In this document: positions 1-6,956 of the stretch, piece after piece | Numbering within the stretch: the stretch's first letter is position 1 | How the letters are laid out: every line of letters begins with the position of its first letter | Assembly (NCBI GenBank): GCA_013694495.1 | Contig: JACDCH010000491.1 | Coordinates: forward strand, 1-11,615 | Source: Acidimicrobiia bacterium | Lineage (GTDB): Bacteria > Actinomycetota > Acidimicrobiia > Acidimicrobiales > JACDCH01 | Direction of reading: 5' to 3' | DNA: 11,615 bases | Notes under the pieces: model-generated | Seen by the model: only the letters and a program-made list of their open reading frames with translations | Told to the model about the DNA's origin: nothing | Database searches by the model: none | Program-made: the position numbers and the translations under genes

Positions 1-293
1 ACGTCGACCGGGCCGGTCGCCACCTCGACCGGCGGCCACCGCAGCGGCCCCGGCAGGTGCCAGGCCTCGTAGAGCGCGAGCCGTGGGAGCGGCAGGTGCT
101 CGACCCGCAGCGGCGGGACGAAGGGCGCAGCCGGCGGCGACGGGTGTCGAGCGGCGACGCCGACGACCTCGACGTCGGGGCGGACCTCGAGCGCCGCGGC
201 AAGCCCCAGCACCGAGGTGGCCGTGCCCCCGGGCACCTCGTGCCAGCACTGCTCGAGCGTGAGGGCGATCCGCACAGAGCCAGGGTCGCGCAC
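1..293 (-). CDS. Glycosyltransferase, GT4-like, N-terminal part (runs off the left edge)
   Basis: The minus strand is open from a GTG at 293 to the window edge (97 codons), so only the N-terminal part is visible. After a short lead it reads VRIALTLEQCWHEVPGGTAT, then a hydrophobic helix and a beta-alpha repeat ending in VEVVGVAAR. This is the usual first half-fold of GT-B family 4 glycosyltransferases: a first strand, a Gly-Gly-Thr/Ser loop, then a helix. The sugar donor and acceptor cannot be told, since the donor-binding C-terminal half is missing. The GTG at 293 is chosen because AGGGAG (304..299) lies 5 nt upstream; an in-frame GTG at 275 would give the shorter VRIALTL start. The gene is divergent from fcl with only 24 bp between start codons. 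A glycosyltransferase fits a glycan locus. Confidence is high for a coding region and moderate for the family. Confidence 0.75.
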   Translation of the reverse strand, partial: MRDPGSVRIALTLEQCWHEVPGGTATSVLGLAAALEVRPDVEVVGVAARHPSPPAAPFVPPLRVEHLPLPRLALYEAWHLPGPLRWPPVEVATGPVD

Positions 294-303
294 CGCCGCT
301 CCC

Positions 304-309
304 TATCCT
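304..309 (+). promoter_or_regulatory. Probable -10 box of a leaderless fcl promoter
   Basis: TATCCT matches the actinobacterial TANNNT -10 pattern and ends 8 nt before the fcl ATG, placing the transcript start at or next to the start codon. No purine-rich ribosome site precedes that ATG. No convincing -35 is visible; that region lies inside the glycosyltransferase's first codons. On the other strand the box overlaps the glycosyltransferase's AGGGAG ribosome site. Confidence 0.45.
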
Positions 310-317
310 CGGACGCC

Positions 318-1280
318 ATGCCCGGGTTCTGGTCCGATCGTCGCGTCGTCGTCACCGGCGCCGGGGGCTTCCTCGGCCACGCCGTGCAGCGGGGCCTGAT
401 CCGGCGTGAGGCCGAGCACGTCCTCGTCCCCACGGCCGCCGACTACGACCTGCGCGACCGGGGCGCCGTCGGCGAGATGTACGCCGACCTGCAGCCCGAG
501 CTCGTGCTCCACCTGGCGGCGCGAGTGGGTGGTATCGGAGCCAACCAGCTCCGCCCGGGCGAGCTCTACCTCGACAACCTGCTCATGGGCACCTACGTGA
601 TCGACGAGGCGCGGCTGCGGGAGACGCCCAAGGTCGTCGTCGTGGGCACGATCTGCTCGTACCCCAAGCACACCCCGGTGCCCTTCCGCGAGGAGTCGCT
701 GTGGCAGGGGTACCCGGAGGAGACGAACGCGCCGTACGGGCTGGCCAAGCTGGCCCAGCTCGTGCAGCTCCAGTCGAACCGGGCGCAGTACGGCCAGAAC
801 GGCGTCTACGTGATGCCCACCAACCTCTACGGCCCGGGCGACAAGTTCAACGCAGCCGTGTCGCACGTGATCCCGGCCCTCATCAAGAAGTGCGTCGACG
901 CCGCGGCCGAGCGGGCCGACCACATCGAGGTCTGGGGCACCGGCTCGGCCAGCCGCGAGTTCCTGTACGTCGACGACGCCGCCGAGGGGGTGCTCCTCGC
1001 GGCCGAGCACTACGACGGCGCCGAGCCGGTGAACCTCGGCGCCCAGCAGGAGATGCCGATCAAGGACCTCGTCGAGCTGATCGTCGAGCTCACCGGCTTC
1101 GACGGCGAGATCCGCTGGGACCGCACGAAGCCGGACGGCCAGCCCCGCCGCAGCGTCGACCCCAGCCGGGCCGCCGAGGCGTTCGGCTTCAAGGCCACCA
1201 CCGACTTCCGGACCGGGCTCGAGACCACGATCTCCTGGTACCGCGAGAACAAGGTCGAGGCGGAGGCCCGCACCCACTGA
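318..1280 (+). CDS. fcl: GDP-L-fucose synthase (GDP-4-keto-6-deoxymannose 3,5-epimerase/4-reductase)
   Basis: This 320-residue extended SDR enzyme makes GDP-L-fucose from GDP-4-keto-6-deoxy-D-mannose using NADPH, in the cytoplasm. Visible marks are the nucleotide loop GAGGFLG (14-20); HLAARVGGIGAN (65-76), characteristic of this family; GTICSYPK (110-117), where Cys113 matches the epimerase cysteine; the YxxxK pair Tyr140/Lys144; NLYGPGDKFN (169-178); and SHVIPAL (182-188), with His183 matching the second epimerase residue. The usual active-site Ser appears to be Thr111. Length is normal for the family. The frame is open upstream to 57, but that stretch overlaps the glycosyltransferase on the other strand and does not look like this family, so the ATG at 318 is taken. 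It is the only plus-strand gene, convergent with uxs across 22 bp. Gmd, which makes its substrate, is not in the window. Confidence 0.93.
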   Translation: MPGFWSDRRVVVTGAGGFLGHAVQRGLIRREAEHVLVPTAADYDLRDRGAVGEMYADLQPELVLHLAARVGGIGANQLRPGELYLDNLLMGTYVIDEARLRETPKVVVVGTICSYPKHTPVPFREESLWQGYPEETNAPYGLAKLAQLVQLQSNRAQYGQNGVYVMPTNLYGPGDKFNAAVSHVIPALIKKCVDAAAERADHIEVWGTGSASREFLYVDDAAEGVLLAAEHYDGAEPVNLGAQQEMPIKDLVELIVELTGFDGEIRWDRTKPDGQPRRSVDPSRAAEAFGFKATTDFRTGLETTISWYRENKVEAEARTH

Positions 1281-1302
1281 CCCGGGCCAGCGGGCCGGCC
1301 GG

Positions 1303-2244
1303 TCAGCCCAGGCGGAGCTGCTCGGCGAAGTAGGCGGCGGTGCGCTCGAGGCCTTCGCGAAGGGCGACCGTCGGCTCCCAGCCCAGCAGCGTCCGGGCCA
1401 GGGTGATGTCGGGCTTGCGCTGGGTCGGGTCGTCGACGGGCAGCGCTTCGTGGACGATCTCGGAGTCCGAGCCGGTCACGTCCTTCACGAGGTCGGCGAG
1501 CTCGAGCATCGTGAACTCGCCCGGGTTGCCGATGTTGATCGGCCCGGTGTGCTCGCCGTCGAGCAGCGCCAGGAACCCGCGCACCTCGTCGGCGACGTAG
1601 CAGAAGCTCCGGGTCTGGGTGCCCTCGCCGTACACGGTGAGCGGCTCTCCCTTGAGCGCCTGCACGAGGAAGTTCGACACGACCCGCCCGTCCTGCAACC
1701 GCATCCGGGGGCCGAAGGTGTTGAAGATGCGGACGATCCGCACCTGGAGGCCGTGGTGGCGGTGGTAGGCGAGCGTCATCGCCTCGGCGAAGCGCTTGGC
1801 CTCGTCGTAGACGCCACGGGGGCCGACGGGGTTGACGTGGCCCCAGTAGGTCTCGGGTTGGGGGTGCACCTGCGGGTCGCCGTACACCTCGCTGGTGGAG
1901 GCCAGGAAGAAGCGGGCGCCCTTGGCCTTGGCCAGGCCGAGGCAGTTGTGGGTGCCGAGGCTGCCGACCTTGAGCGTCTGGATCGGCATCTGCAGGTAGT
2001 CGACGGGCGAGGCCGGGCTGGCCAGGTGCATCACCGCGTCGACGGGGCCCGGGACCCAGACGTAGTTGCTGACGTCGTGGTGGACCATCGTGTAGCCGGG
2101 CCGGCCGAAGAGGTGCTCGACGTTGGCCGTCGACCCGGTGACGAGGTTGTCGATACAGACGACCTCGTCGCCCCGCTCGAGGAGCAGGTCGGTGAGGTGC
2201 GAGCCGAGGAACCCGGCGCCTCCGGTGACGACGACGCGCGCCAT
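1303..2244 (-). CDS. uxs: UDP-glucuronate decarboxylase (UDP-xylose synthase)
   Basis: This 313-residue SDR enzyme converts UDP-glucuronate to UDP-xylose with a bound NAD+ that is recycled. Marks: GGAGFLGSH (8-16), HLASPASPVDYLQMP (73-87), ASTSEVYGDP (115-124), YDEAKR with catalytic Tyr146/Lys150, RIFNTFGPRM (172-181) and DDPTQRKPDI (271-280). HLASPASPV and the YDEAKR context separate UXS from GalE-type 4-epimerases and from RmlB. Length fits a soluble bacterial enzyme without the N-terminal anchor of plant and animal forms. The ATG shares one base with the ugd stop (TGATG), so translation is probably coupled. Its substrate is the product of ugd, giving two consecutive steps from adjacent genes. 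It is the last gene of the operon. The short GC-rich gap to fcl holds no clear terminator. Confidence 0.92.
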   Translation of the reverse strand: MARVVVTGGAGFLGSHLTDLLLERGDEVVCIDNLVTGSTANVEHLFGRPGYTMVHHDVSNYVWVPGPVDAVMHLASPASPVDYLQMPIQTLKVGSLGTHNCLGLAKAKGARFFLASTSEVYGDPQVHPQPETYWGHVNPVGPRGVYDEAKRFAEAMTLAYHRHHGLQVRIVRIFNTFGPRMRLQDGRVVSNFLVQALKGEPLTVYGEGTQTRSFCYVADEVRGFLALLDGEHTGPINIGNPGEFTMLELADLVKDVTGSDSEIVHEALPVDDPTQRKPDITLARTLLGWEPTVALREGLERTAAYFAEQLRLG

Positions 2245-4934
2245 CAGACCCGGCCGATGCCGGCGTAGGCGAAGTCCCGCCGGCGCAGCGCCTCCCGGTC
2301 GAGGATGTTGCGGCCGTCGACGATGCGCCGGGCGGCGAGCGCGTCGCCGACCTTGTCGAAGTCGAGCCACCGGAACTCGTCCCACTCGGTGAGGACCAGC
2401 AGGACGGCCGCGCCCTGGCAGGCGGCGTAGGCGTCGGCCGCGATCTCGATGCCGTCGAGCGCTTTGGTCCACTTCGGGTCCGGCTTGCCGTCGACGATCG
2501 ACGGGTCGTACGCCTGGATGCGGGCCCCCAGCTTGCGGAGGCGCTGGACGATCTGGAGCGCGGGCGAGTCACGGAGGTCGTCGGTGCGGGCCTTGAAGGT
2601 GAGCCCCCACACCGCGACGGGCACGCCCTCGACCGGCCCGCCGATCAGCTCCACCGCCTTCTCGGCGACGCGGTCGAACTGCTCGTCGTTGACGGCGATC
2701 ACGCCCTTCAGCAGCTCGAAGTCGTACCCGGCGTCCTCGGCGATCCGCACGAGGGCCCGCGAATCCTTGGGGAAGCAGTTGTGGACCACAAGCCCGTGCG
2801 ATGTCACGACGGTGTGCGCACCCGGCACGGACAGCGAGTAGACGGTGCCGTCGTAGGGCCGCCGGTCGAGATCGGTGATCCGCACCCAGGCGGCGTGCTT
2901 CTGCACGAGCCGGCGGTAGCCGGTGGGGAGGATCCGCTTCGCCTGGCGGCCAGTCGCCCGCCCCACCTCGGCCCGCTCCGCGGGCGGCAGCAGCCACAGG
3001 GCCGACTCGATCTGGTCGGCGCCGCTGATGCCGAGCCAATACGTGTCGACGGTGCTCTTCGGCGTGCGCCCGACCTCGAGACGGGCGACGATCCCGAGGT
3101 CGCCGAGCAGGCGGAGCATGCCGTCGGCGAGGGCCCGGCTGACGGTGCCGTACTCGAGTACGACGCTCGGGCCGCCGTTGACGAACGACCACGAGCCGTC
3201 GCCGTCCCACAGCCCGCGGAGCAACGCGCGCTTGTCGACGTCCGGCGCCGACCAGATCGCGTCGGGGATGCGCTTGTCGTACGCGGATCGACCGGTGCCG
3301 AGCACGTGCTCGAACCACGAAGCGAGTAGCCGGGAGCTCACGCTCACGGACCGGGTGGTGGTGAGCTGCCGGACCGACGCCTTCACGCCGAGGCCCTCCC
3401 AGTACGCCCTGACCTCGTCCACCAGGTCGTCCTCGCCGGTAGGGGCGAAGGACCAAGCGACACGGCGCCGGGCGCCGTCGGCGCCGAGGTGGCCCTCGGC
3501 CAGCCACAGCCCGATGATCCGCCAGAACCGCTCGTCGAAGGGCACGACATCGGGCACGTAGGTCCCGTTCGTCGTGGTGCCGAACCGGCCCCGCAGCGTC
3601 GGGATGCGCAGCGTCTGCAGCTCGTTCAGTCGAAGGGTCGAGGATCGGACCGCGTCGTGGCGCCGGGCCGCCGGGAGCTCGGACCGCCGCTCCGCAAGGA
3701 GTCGGGCCTGCAGATCGTCCAGCCGGACGATGACCTGGGCGGGCGTGAGCCCGGCGGCGTCGAGGCCGTCGAGGATCCGGCCGAAGCCCTGGTTGGCGGG
3801 ATCGTCGAGGACCATCGGCGAACCCTGGGCCACGGGCAGCCAATCGCCCGTCGTGAGCTCGGCCGCGAGCTTGGTGGTCGGGGCGGCTGCGTCGTCGACC
3901 CCGTCGCCGACCACGAAGGGATGGTCGGCGGTCACGGTGACGCGGCGACCCATCTTCGTACGCACCGAGATCACGTCGCCGGCGTGGTGCCGAGCGGTGA
4001 ACCGCGAGACGGGCAGGTACTCGGGCGTGGGCTCACCCACGCGCCACGACAGAGCCTCCCACCCGTCGGCGCCCGCTCGGTCGACGGCGGCGAAGAGCTC
4101 GTCGAACCGGAGGAGGCGCACGGGCCCCCGCCACTGGCGGACGAGCACCGTCTCGTCGCCGAGGAAGCAGCTTCCGCCCCACCCCGGGCCGGGGCGGAGG
4201 AACTCGCTGCCGATGCGGCGGTCGGAGCCCATGCCGAGCACCACGTCGTTCATGTCGGCACCGACCGCTTCGCACACCGCGGCGATGGCGTTGACGAAGC
4301 TGATCTTGGTGGCGAGGAAGGCGTTGGCCGCGTACTTGATGGTCTCGGCCGACGCCGGGTCGGTGACGATGAGCGGGGCCGACACGCCGAGGTAGAGCGC
4401 GGCGACGCGGATGGCGGCGGCCTGGTCGTCGGCGCCGATCACGATGCGGTCGGGGTTCATGAAGTCGTGCACCGCCGAGCCCTCGCGGAGGAACTCCGGG
4501 TTCGACACGACGTGGACGTCGGACCGCCCCAGCACCCGCTCGACGACGAGGGTGGACCCGACGGGCACCGTCGACTTGTTGACGACGACGGCGTCGGGCT
4601 CGAGCACCGGGCCGATCTCCGCCGCCACCCGCTCGATGAAGGAGAGGTCGGCCGAACCGTCGGCGCCCTGCGGCGTGGGCACGCACAGGTAGACGAACTC
4701 GCAGGCGGCCGCCTCGAGGTTGTCGGTGGTGAACCGCAAGCGGCCGCCCGAGAGGCCCTCGCGCAGGAAGTTGTCGAGGCCGTGCTCGAGGATCGGGCAC
4801 TCGCCGCCGTTCAGCCGGGCGACGCGGGATTCGTCGACGTCGGTGCAGACGACATCGTGGCCGAGGTGCGAGAAGCATGCGGCCGTGGTGAGCCCGACGT
4901 AGCCGGCTCCGATCACACCAACTCTTGACTTCAT
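2244..4934 (-). CDS. ugd: UDP-glucose 6-dehydrogenase precursor interrupted by an intein
   Basis: The 896-residue precursor becomes a 432-residue enzyme after removal of residues 256-719. The enzyme oxidises UDP-glucose to UDP-glucuronate with two NAD+. Host parts: N-terminal Rossmann domain with GAGYVGL (9-15), YLCVPTP (82-88), KSTVPVGST (120-128), SNPEFLREG (144-152), and the central helix NAFLATKISFVNAIA (204-218) with the family Lys210. The active-site segment GPGWGGS (249-255) is followed, after the intein, by CFPKD (720-724). The C-terminal NAD domain has VAVWGLTFKARTDDLRDSPA (773-792). Catalytic Cys is residue 720 in the precursor and 256 after splicing. The start has a good site, AAGGAG 5 nt upstream, and overlaps the rmlD stop as ATGA; the stop shares a base with uxs. 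No frameshift or broken motif is seen, so it is probably functional once spliced. Confidence is very high for the enzyme and for the interruption. Confidence 0.96.
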   Translation of the reverse strand: MKSRVGVIGAGYVGLTTAACFSHLGHDVVCTDVDESRVARLNGGECPILEHGLDNFLREGLSGGRLRFTTDNLEAAACEFVYLCVPTPQGADGSADLSFIERVAAEIGPVLEPDAVVVNKSTVPVGSTLVVERVLGRSDVHVVSNPEFLREGSAVHDFMNPDRIVIGADDQAAAIRVAALYLGVSAPLIVTDPASAETIKYAANAFLATKISFVNAIAAVCEAVGADMNDVVLGMGSDRRIGSEFLRPGPGWGGSCFLGDETVLVRQWRGPVRLLRFDELFAAVDRAGADGWEALSWRVGEPTPEYLPVSRFTARHHAGDVISVRTKMGRRVTVTADHPFVVGDGVDDAAAPTTKLAAELTTGDWLPVAQGSPMVLDDPANQGFGRILDGLDAAGLTPAQVIVRLDDLQARLLAERRSELPAARRHDAVRSSTLRLNELQTLRIPTLRGRFGTTTNGTYVPDVVPFDERFWRIIGLWLAEGHLGADGARRRVAWSFAPTGEDDLVDEVRAYWEGLGVKASVRQLTTTRSVSVSSRLLASWFEHVLGTGRSAYDKRIPDAIWSAPDVDKRALLRGLWDGDGSWSFVNGGPSVVLEYGTVSRALADGMLRLLGDLGIVARLEVGRTPKSTVDTYWLGISGADQIESALWLLPPAERAEVGRATGRQAKRILPTGYRRLVQKHAAWVRITDLDRRPYDGTVYSLSVPGAHTVVTSHGLVVHNCFPKDSRALVRIAEDAGYDFELLKGVIAVNDEQFDRVAEKAVELIGGPVEGVPVAVWGLTFKARTDDLRDSPALQIVQRLRKLGARIQAYDPSIVDGKPDPKWTKALDGIEIAADAYAACQGAAVLLVLTEWDEFRWLDFDKVGDALAARRIVDGRNILDREALRRRDFAYAGIGRV
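2778..4169 (-). mobile_element. Intein with LAGLIDADG homing endonuclease inside ugd
   Basis: Residues 256-719 of the Ugd precursor (464 aa) form a class 1 intein. Block A starts with Cys1 in CFLGDETVLV. Block B is RVTVTADHPFVV (331-342), with the TxxH pair Thr335/His338. Endonuclease block C is RIIGLWLAEGHLG (472-484) with acidic Glu480. A block D-like stretch is DKRIPDAIW (553-561). Block E is LLRGLWDGDGSW (571-582) with Asp579. Block F is YDGTVYSLSVPGAHTVV (694-710). Block G is GLVVHN (714-719), with penultimate His718 and terminal Asn719. The +1 residue is Cys720. Both endonuclease acids and all splicing residues are present, so self-splicing and homing both look possible. The insertion splits GWGGS|CFPKD at the enzyme's active site. 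Precedent from memory: the Methanocaldococcus jannaschii UDP-glucose dehydrogenase also carries an intein. The exact endonuclease target is inferred to be the joined extein DNA. Confidence 0.95.
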
Positions 4935-5791
4935 TGAAGCTCCTTCACGAGGCGGGAGAGGGGTTCGGACCAGTGCCCGAGTGAGGGGCCACCGGCGAGG
5001 CGGAGGACGGTGTTGTCGAGCACGGAGTTGGCCGGCCGCGGCGCCGGCCGGGCCGGGACGAGCTCGGCCGTGGTGATGGACCGCACCTGGTCGGCACTGC
5101 CGCCGGCGGCCACGACCACAGCCTGGGCGAACTCGTGCCAGGACACCGGGCCCTCGTTGGTGATGTGCACGATGCCAGGCCGGCGGTGGACGGCGAGCTG
5201 GCGGATGGCGGGGACGAGGCTTTCCACGAGCGTCGGTTGCCCGATCTGGTCGTCGACGAACGCGAGCTCACGGGTGGGGTCGTCGCGCAACAGCCGCACG
5301 ATGGTCTTCGGCACGTTCGACGCCCCTGCGGCGCCGCAGACCCACGACGTGCGGAGCACGGCTGCGCCCGGGCACCCCCACAGCGCCTCGCGTTCGGCGG
5401 CGGCCTTCGAGCGCCCGTAGACCGAGAGCGGGGTCACCTCGTCCCACTCGACGTACGCCCCCTTCTTCGACCCGTCGAACACGTAGTCGCTGGAAAGGTG
5501 GACCAGATGGGCGTCGAAGCGGCGGGCGGCCTCGGCGACGTGGCGGACGCCGAGCACGTTCGTCAGCCAGGCGCCGTCGGGGTGGGTCTCGCATCCGTCG
5601 ACGTCCGTGCGGGCCGCGAGGTTGACGATCACGTCAGGTCGGAGGTCGCCGACGAGAGCGAGGACGGCGTCGCGCGAAGCGACATCCATCCTGGCCCGCT
5701 CGGGCGCCACGACCTCGTCGCCCCGGGCGGCGCAGAAGGCCACCAGCTCGGCGCCGACCTGGCCCCGCCCACCCGTCACGAGCAGCTTCAC
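4931..5791 (-). CDS. rmlD: dTDP-4-dehydrorhamnose reductase
   Basis: This 286-residue SDR enzyme performs the last step of dTDP-L-rhamnose synthesis, reducing dTDP-4-keto-L-rhamnose with NAD(P)H. Marks: GGRGQVG (7-13), VNLAARTDVDGCE (56-68), SSDYVFDG (100-107), Tyr125/Lys129 in PLSVYGRSKAAAE, LRTSWVCG, and FVDDQIGQPT followed by a substrate-binding region with HITNEGPVSWHEFA. The family often has Thr where this protein has Ser101 before DYVFDG, a mild change. The GTG at 5791 is taken as start because it overlaps the rmlB stop as GTGA and begins the nucleotide-binding strand KLLVTGG directly; the open frame further upstream lies inside rmlB and has unrelated, arginine- and proline-rich composition. 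Its stop overlaps the ugd ATG (ATGA). Neighbours rmlA, rmlC and rmlB complete the pathway. Confidence 0.94.
   Translation of the reverse strand: MKLLVTGGRGQVGAELVAFCAARGDEVVAPERARMDVASRDAVLALVGDLRPDVIVNLAARTDVDGCETHPDGAWLTNVLGVRHVAEAARRFDAHLVHLSSDYVFDGSKKGAYVEWDEVTPLSVYGRSKAAAEREALWGCPGAAVLRTSWVCGAAGASNVPKTIVRLLRDDPTRELAFVDDQIGQPTLVESLVPAIRQLAVHRRPGIVHITNEGPVSWHEFAQAVVVAAGGSADQVRSITTAELVPARPAPRPANSVLDNTVLRLAGGPSLGHWSEPLSRLVKELQ
4940..4945 (-). promoter_or_regulatory. Strong ribosome binding site of ugd
   Basis: AAGGAG lies 5 nt before the ugd ATG and inside the last codons of rmlD. It is the best Shine-Dalgarno match in the operon, so ugd need not rely only on coupling through the ATGA overlap with rmlD. 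Confidence 0.7.
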
Positions 5792-6753
5792 GCGTCCGTC
5801 CCATGCTTGAGCGGACGCCACCACCACTCGTTGTCCCGGTACCACTGCACGGTGGCCTCGAGGGCCTCGTCGAGCGTGCGCTGCTTGCGCCATCCGAGGG
5901 CCGTCACCTTCGTGATGTCGACGGAATAACGGCGGTCGTGGCCGGGCCGGTCCTCGACGTACTGCACGAGCTCCTCCCCCACCCCGAAGAGGGCGAGCAG
6001 GCGGTCGACGATGGCCCGGTTCGGCGTCTCGTTGCCGGCGCCGATGTTGTAGATCTCGCCGACCGTGCCCTGCCGGAGCACGAGGTGGACGCCGGCGCAG
6101 TGGTCGTCGACGAAGAGCCAGTCCCTCTCGTTCAGCCCGTCGCCGTAGAGGGGGATCGGCCGGCCCTCGATGAGGTTGGTGGTGAAGAGCGGGATCGCCT
6201 TCTCGGGGAACTGGTAGGGCCCGAAGTTGTTCGTGCACCGCGTCACCACCACGGGGGTGCCGTAGGTGTGGAAGTAGGACAGCGCGATGAGGTCGGAGCC
6301 CGCCTTGGAGGCCGAGTACGGCGACCGCGGGTCGAGGGGATCGGTCTCCTTCGACGACCCGACCTCGACGGAGCCGTAGACCTCGTCGGTGCCGACGTGG
6401 AGCACGCGCTCGATGTCGAGCCGGCGAGCGGTGTCGACGACGACGTTCGTGCCGAAGCAGTTGGTGACCACGAAGTCGTCGGCGCCCGCGATCGAGCGGT
6501 CGACGTGGCTCTCGGCCGCGAAGTGCACGACCGCGTCATGGCCGGCCATGGCGTCCTCGAGGGTGCCGGGGTCGCAGATGTCGCCCTTGACGAACGAGTA
6601 GCGCGGGTCGTCGTCGCAGTCGCGCAGCGTGGAGAGGTTCCCGGCGTACGTGAGCGCGTCGTAGACGGTGACCTCGTCGTCGGTCTCGCGCAGGACGTGG
6701 CGCACGTAGTTCGAGCCGATGAACCCGGCGCCGCCGGTGACCAGGATCTTCAC
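5788..6753 (-). CDS. rmlB: dTDP-glucose 4,6-dehydratase
   Basis: This 321-residue SDR enzyme converts dTDP-glucose to dTDP-4-keto-6-deoxyglucose, the second step to dTDP-rhamnose, using tightly bound NAD+. Marks: GGAGFIGSNYVRH (7-19), YDALTYAGN (31-39), HFAAESHVDRSI (77-88), the dehydratase triad TDEVYG with Thr122, Asp123 and Glu124, PYSASKAGSD with Tyr146/Lys150, TRCTNNFGPYQFPEK (171-185) and DWLFVDDHC. The Asp-Glu pair separates it from epimerases and from UXS. The start is GTG at 6753, with GGGGTGAT 6-13 nt upstream. The gap to rmlC holds one of the two 154-bp repeats, 49 nt from this start. The stop overlaps the rmlD GTG as GTGA. Length and motifs are standard, and nothing appears broken. 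Confidence 0.96.
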   Translation of the reverse strand: MKILVTGGAGFIGSNYVRHVLRETDDEVTVYDALTYAGNLSTLRDCDDDPRYSFVKGDICDPGTLEDAMAGHDAVVHFAAESHVDRSIAGADDFVVTNCFGTNVVVDTARRLDIERVLHVGTDEVYGSVEVGSSKETDPLDPRSPYSASKAGSDLIALSYFHTYGTPVVVTRCTNNFGPYQFPEKAIPLFTTNLIEGRPIPLYGDGLNERDWLFVDDHCAGVHLVLRQGTVGEIYNIGAGNETPNRAIVDRLLALFGVGEELVQYVEDRPGHDRRYSVDITKVTALGWRKQRTLDEALEATVQWYRDNEWWWRPLKHGTDA

Positions 6754-6956
6754 GTGCGATCACCCCGTCCCGGCGACCCGGAACCGTGCGGCTCCGGCAC
6801 GTGTCCAACCCGCCGCAGGCGCTGGGGGTCGGGGGGCGGAGCCCCCAGGAGTCGGCCGCAGGGCGACGAAGTCGGCCGAGGACCGCAACCGTCCGAGCGG
6901 AGCGAGGGCCGAACAACTCGACCGAACGGAGCGAAGCGAGTGAGGTCGAAACTCAT
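6750..6956 (-). CDS. Possible 68-residue small ORF across repeat copy 1 (doubtful)
   Basis: An open frame starts with ATG overlapping the rmlC stop (ATGA) and ends with TGA overlapping the rmlB start (GTGA). The product begins MSFDLTRFAPFGR, continues through GPRPTSSPCGR and LGAPPP, and is rich in Arg, Pro and Gly with no membrane segment or known motif. The first 13 residues match the other repeat's frame, but DNA identity there is complete even at silent positions and the middle is not conserved as protein. This looks more like a DNA-level repeat read as protein than a gene under protein selection. Confidence 0.2.
   Translation of the reverse strand: MSFDLTRFAPFGRVVRPSLRSDGCGPRPTSSPCGRLLGAPPPDPQRLRRVGHVPEPHGSGSPGRGDRT
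6803..6956 (-). repeat. 154-bp intergenic repeat, copy 1 (rmlC-rmlB gap)
   Basis: This copy matches the element at 7572-7725 with no length change. Positions 6803-6885 differ by 6 bases in 83 and 6917-6956 are identical over 40, while the centre 6886-6916 is largely different. It begins (minus sense) at the rmlC stop, as ATGAG, and ends 49 nt before rmlB. It contains small hairpins with 3-nt loops: CGCC/GGCG (6811-6821), GGGGGC/GCCCCC (6832-6846) and CGAC/GTCG (6864-6874). The 40-bp arm is closed by TCGACC...GGTCGA and holds the mirror sequence GAGCGAAGCGAG. No transposase, T-run or target duplication is visible. Confidence 0.9.

Noticed and set aside
57..317. Upstream in-frame extension of fcl by 87 residues
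   Set aside because: It overlaps the glycosyltransferase start on the other strand, has no homology-like pattern, and the nucleotide-binding strand begins normally after the ATG at 318.
303..1277. Long minus-strand open frame opposite fcl
   Set aside because: It is the complement of a clear fcl gene in GC-rich DNA; composition is Arg/Val/Leu-rich with no recognisable motif.
1281..1302. Bidirectional terminator between fcl and uxs
   Set aside because: The 22-bp gap has short GGCC/CCGG palindromes but no convincing stem with a T-tract.
3489..4928. Plus-strand 479-codon frame opposite ugd
   Set aside because: It mirrors the ugd/intein codons and lacks any motif; the minus-strand frame is a complete enzyme plus intein.
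2244..4934. The 896-residue Ugd as a two-enzyme fusion or an insertion of unknown domain
   Set aside because: Splice-junction residues, block A-G motifs and exact rejoining of GWGGS with CFPKD identify an intein.
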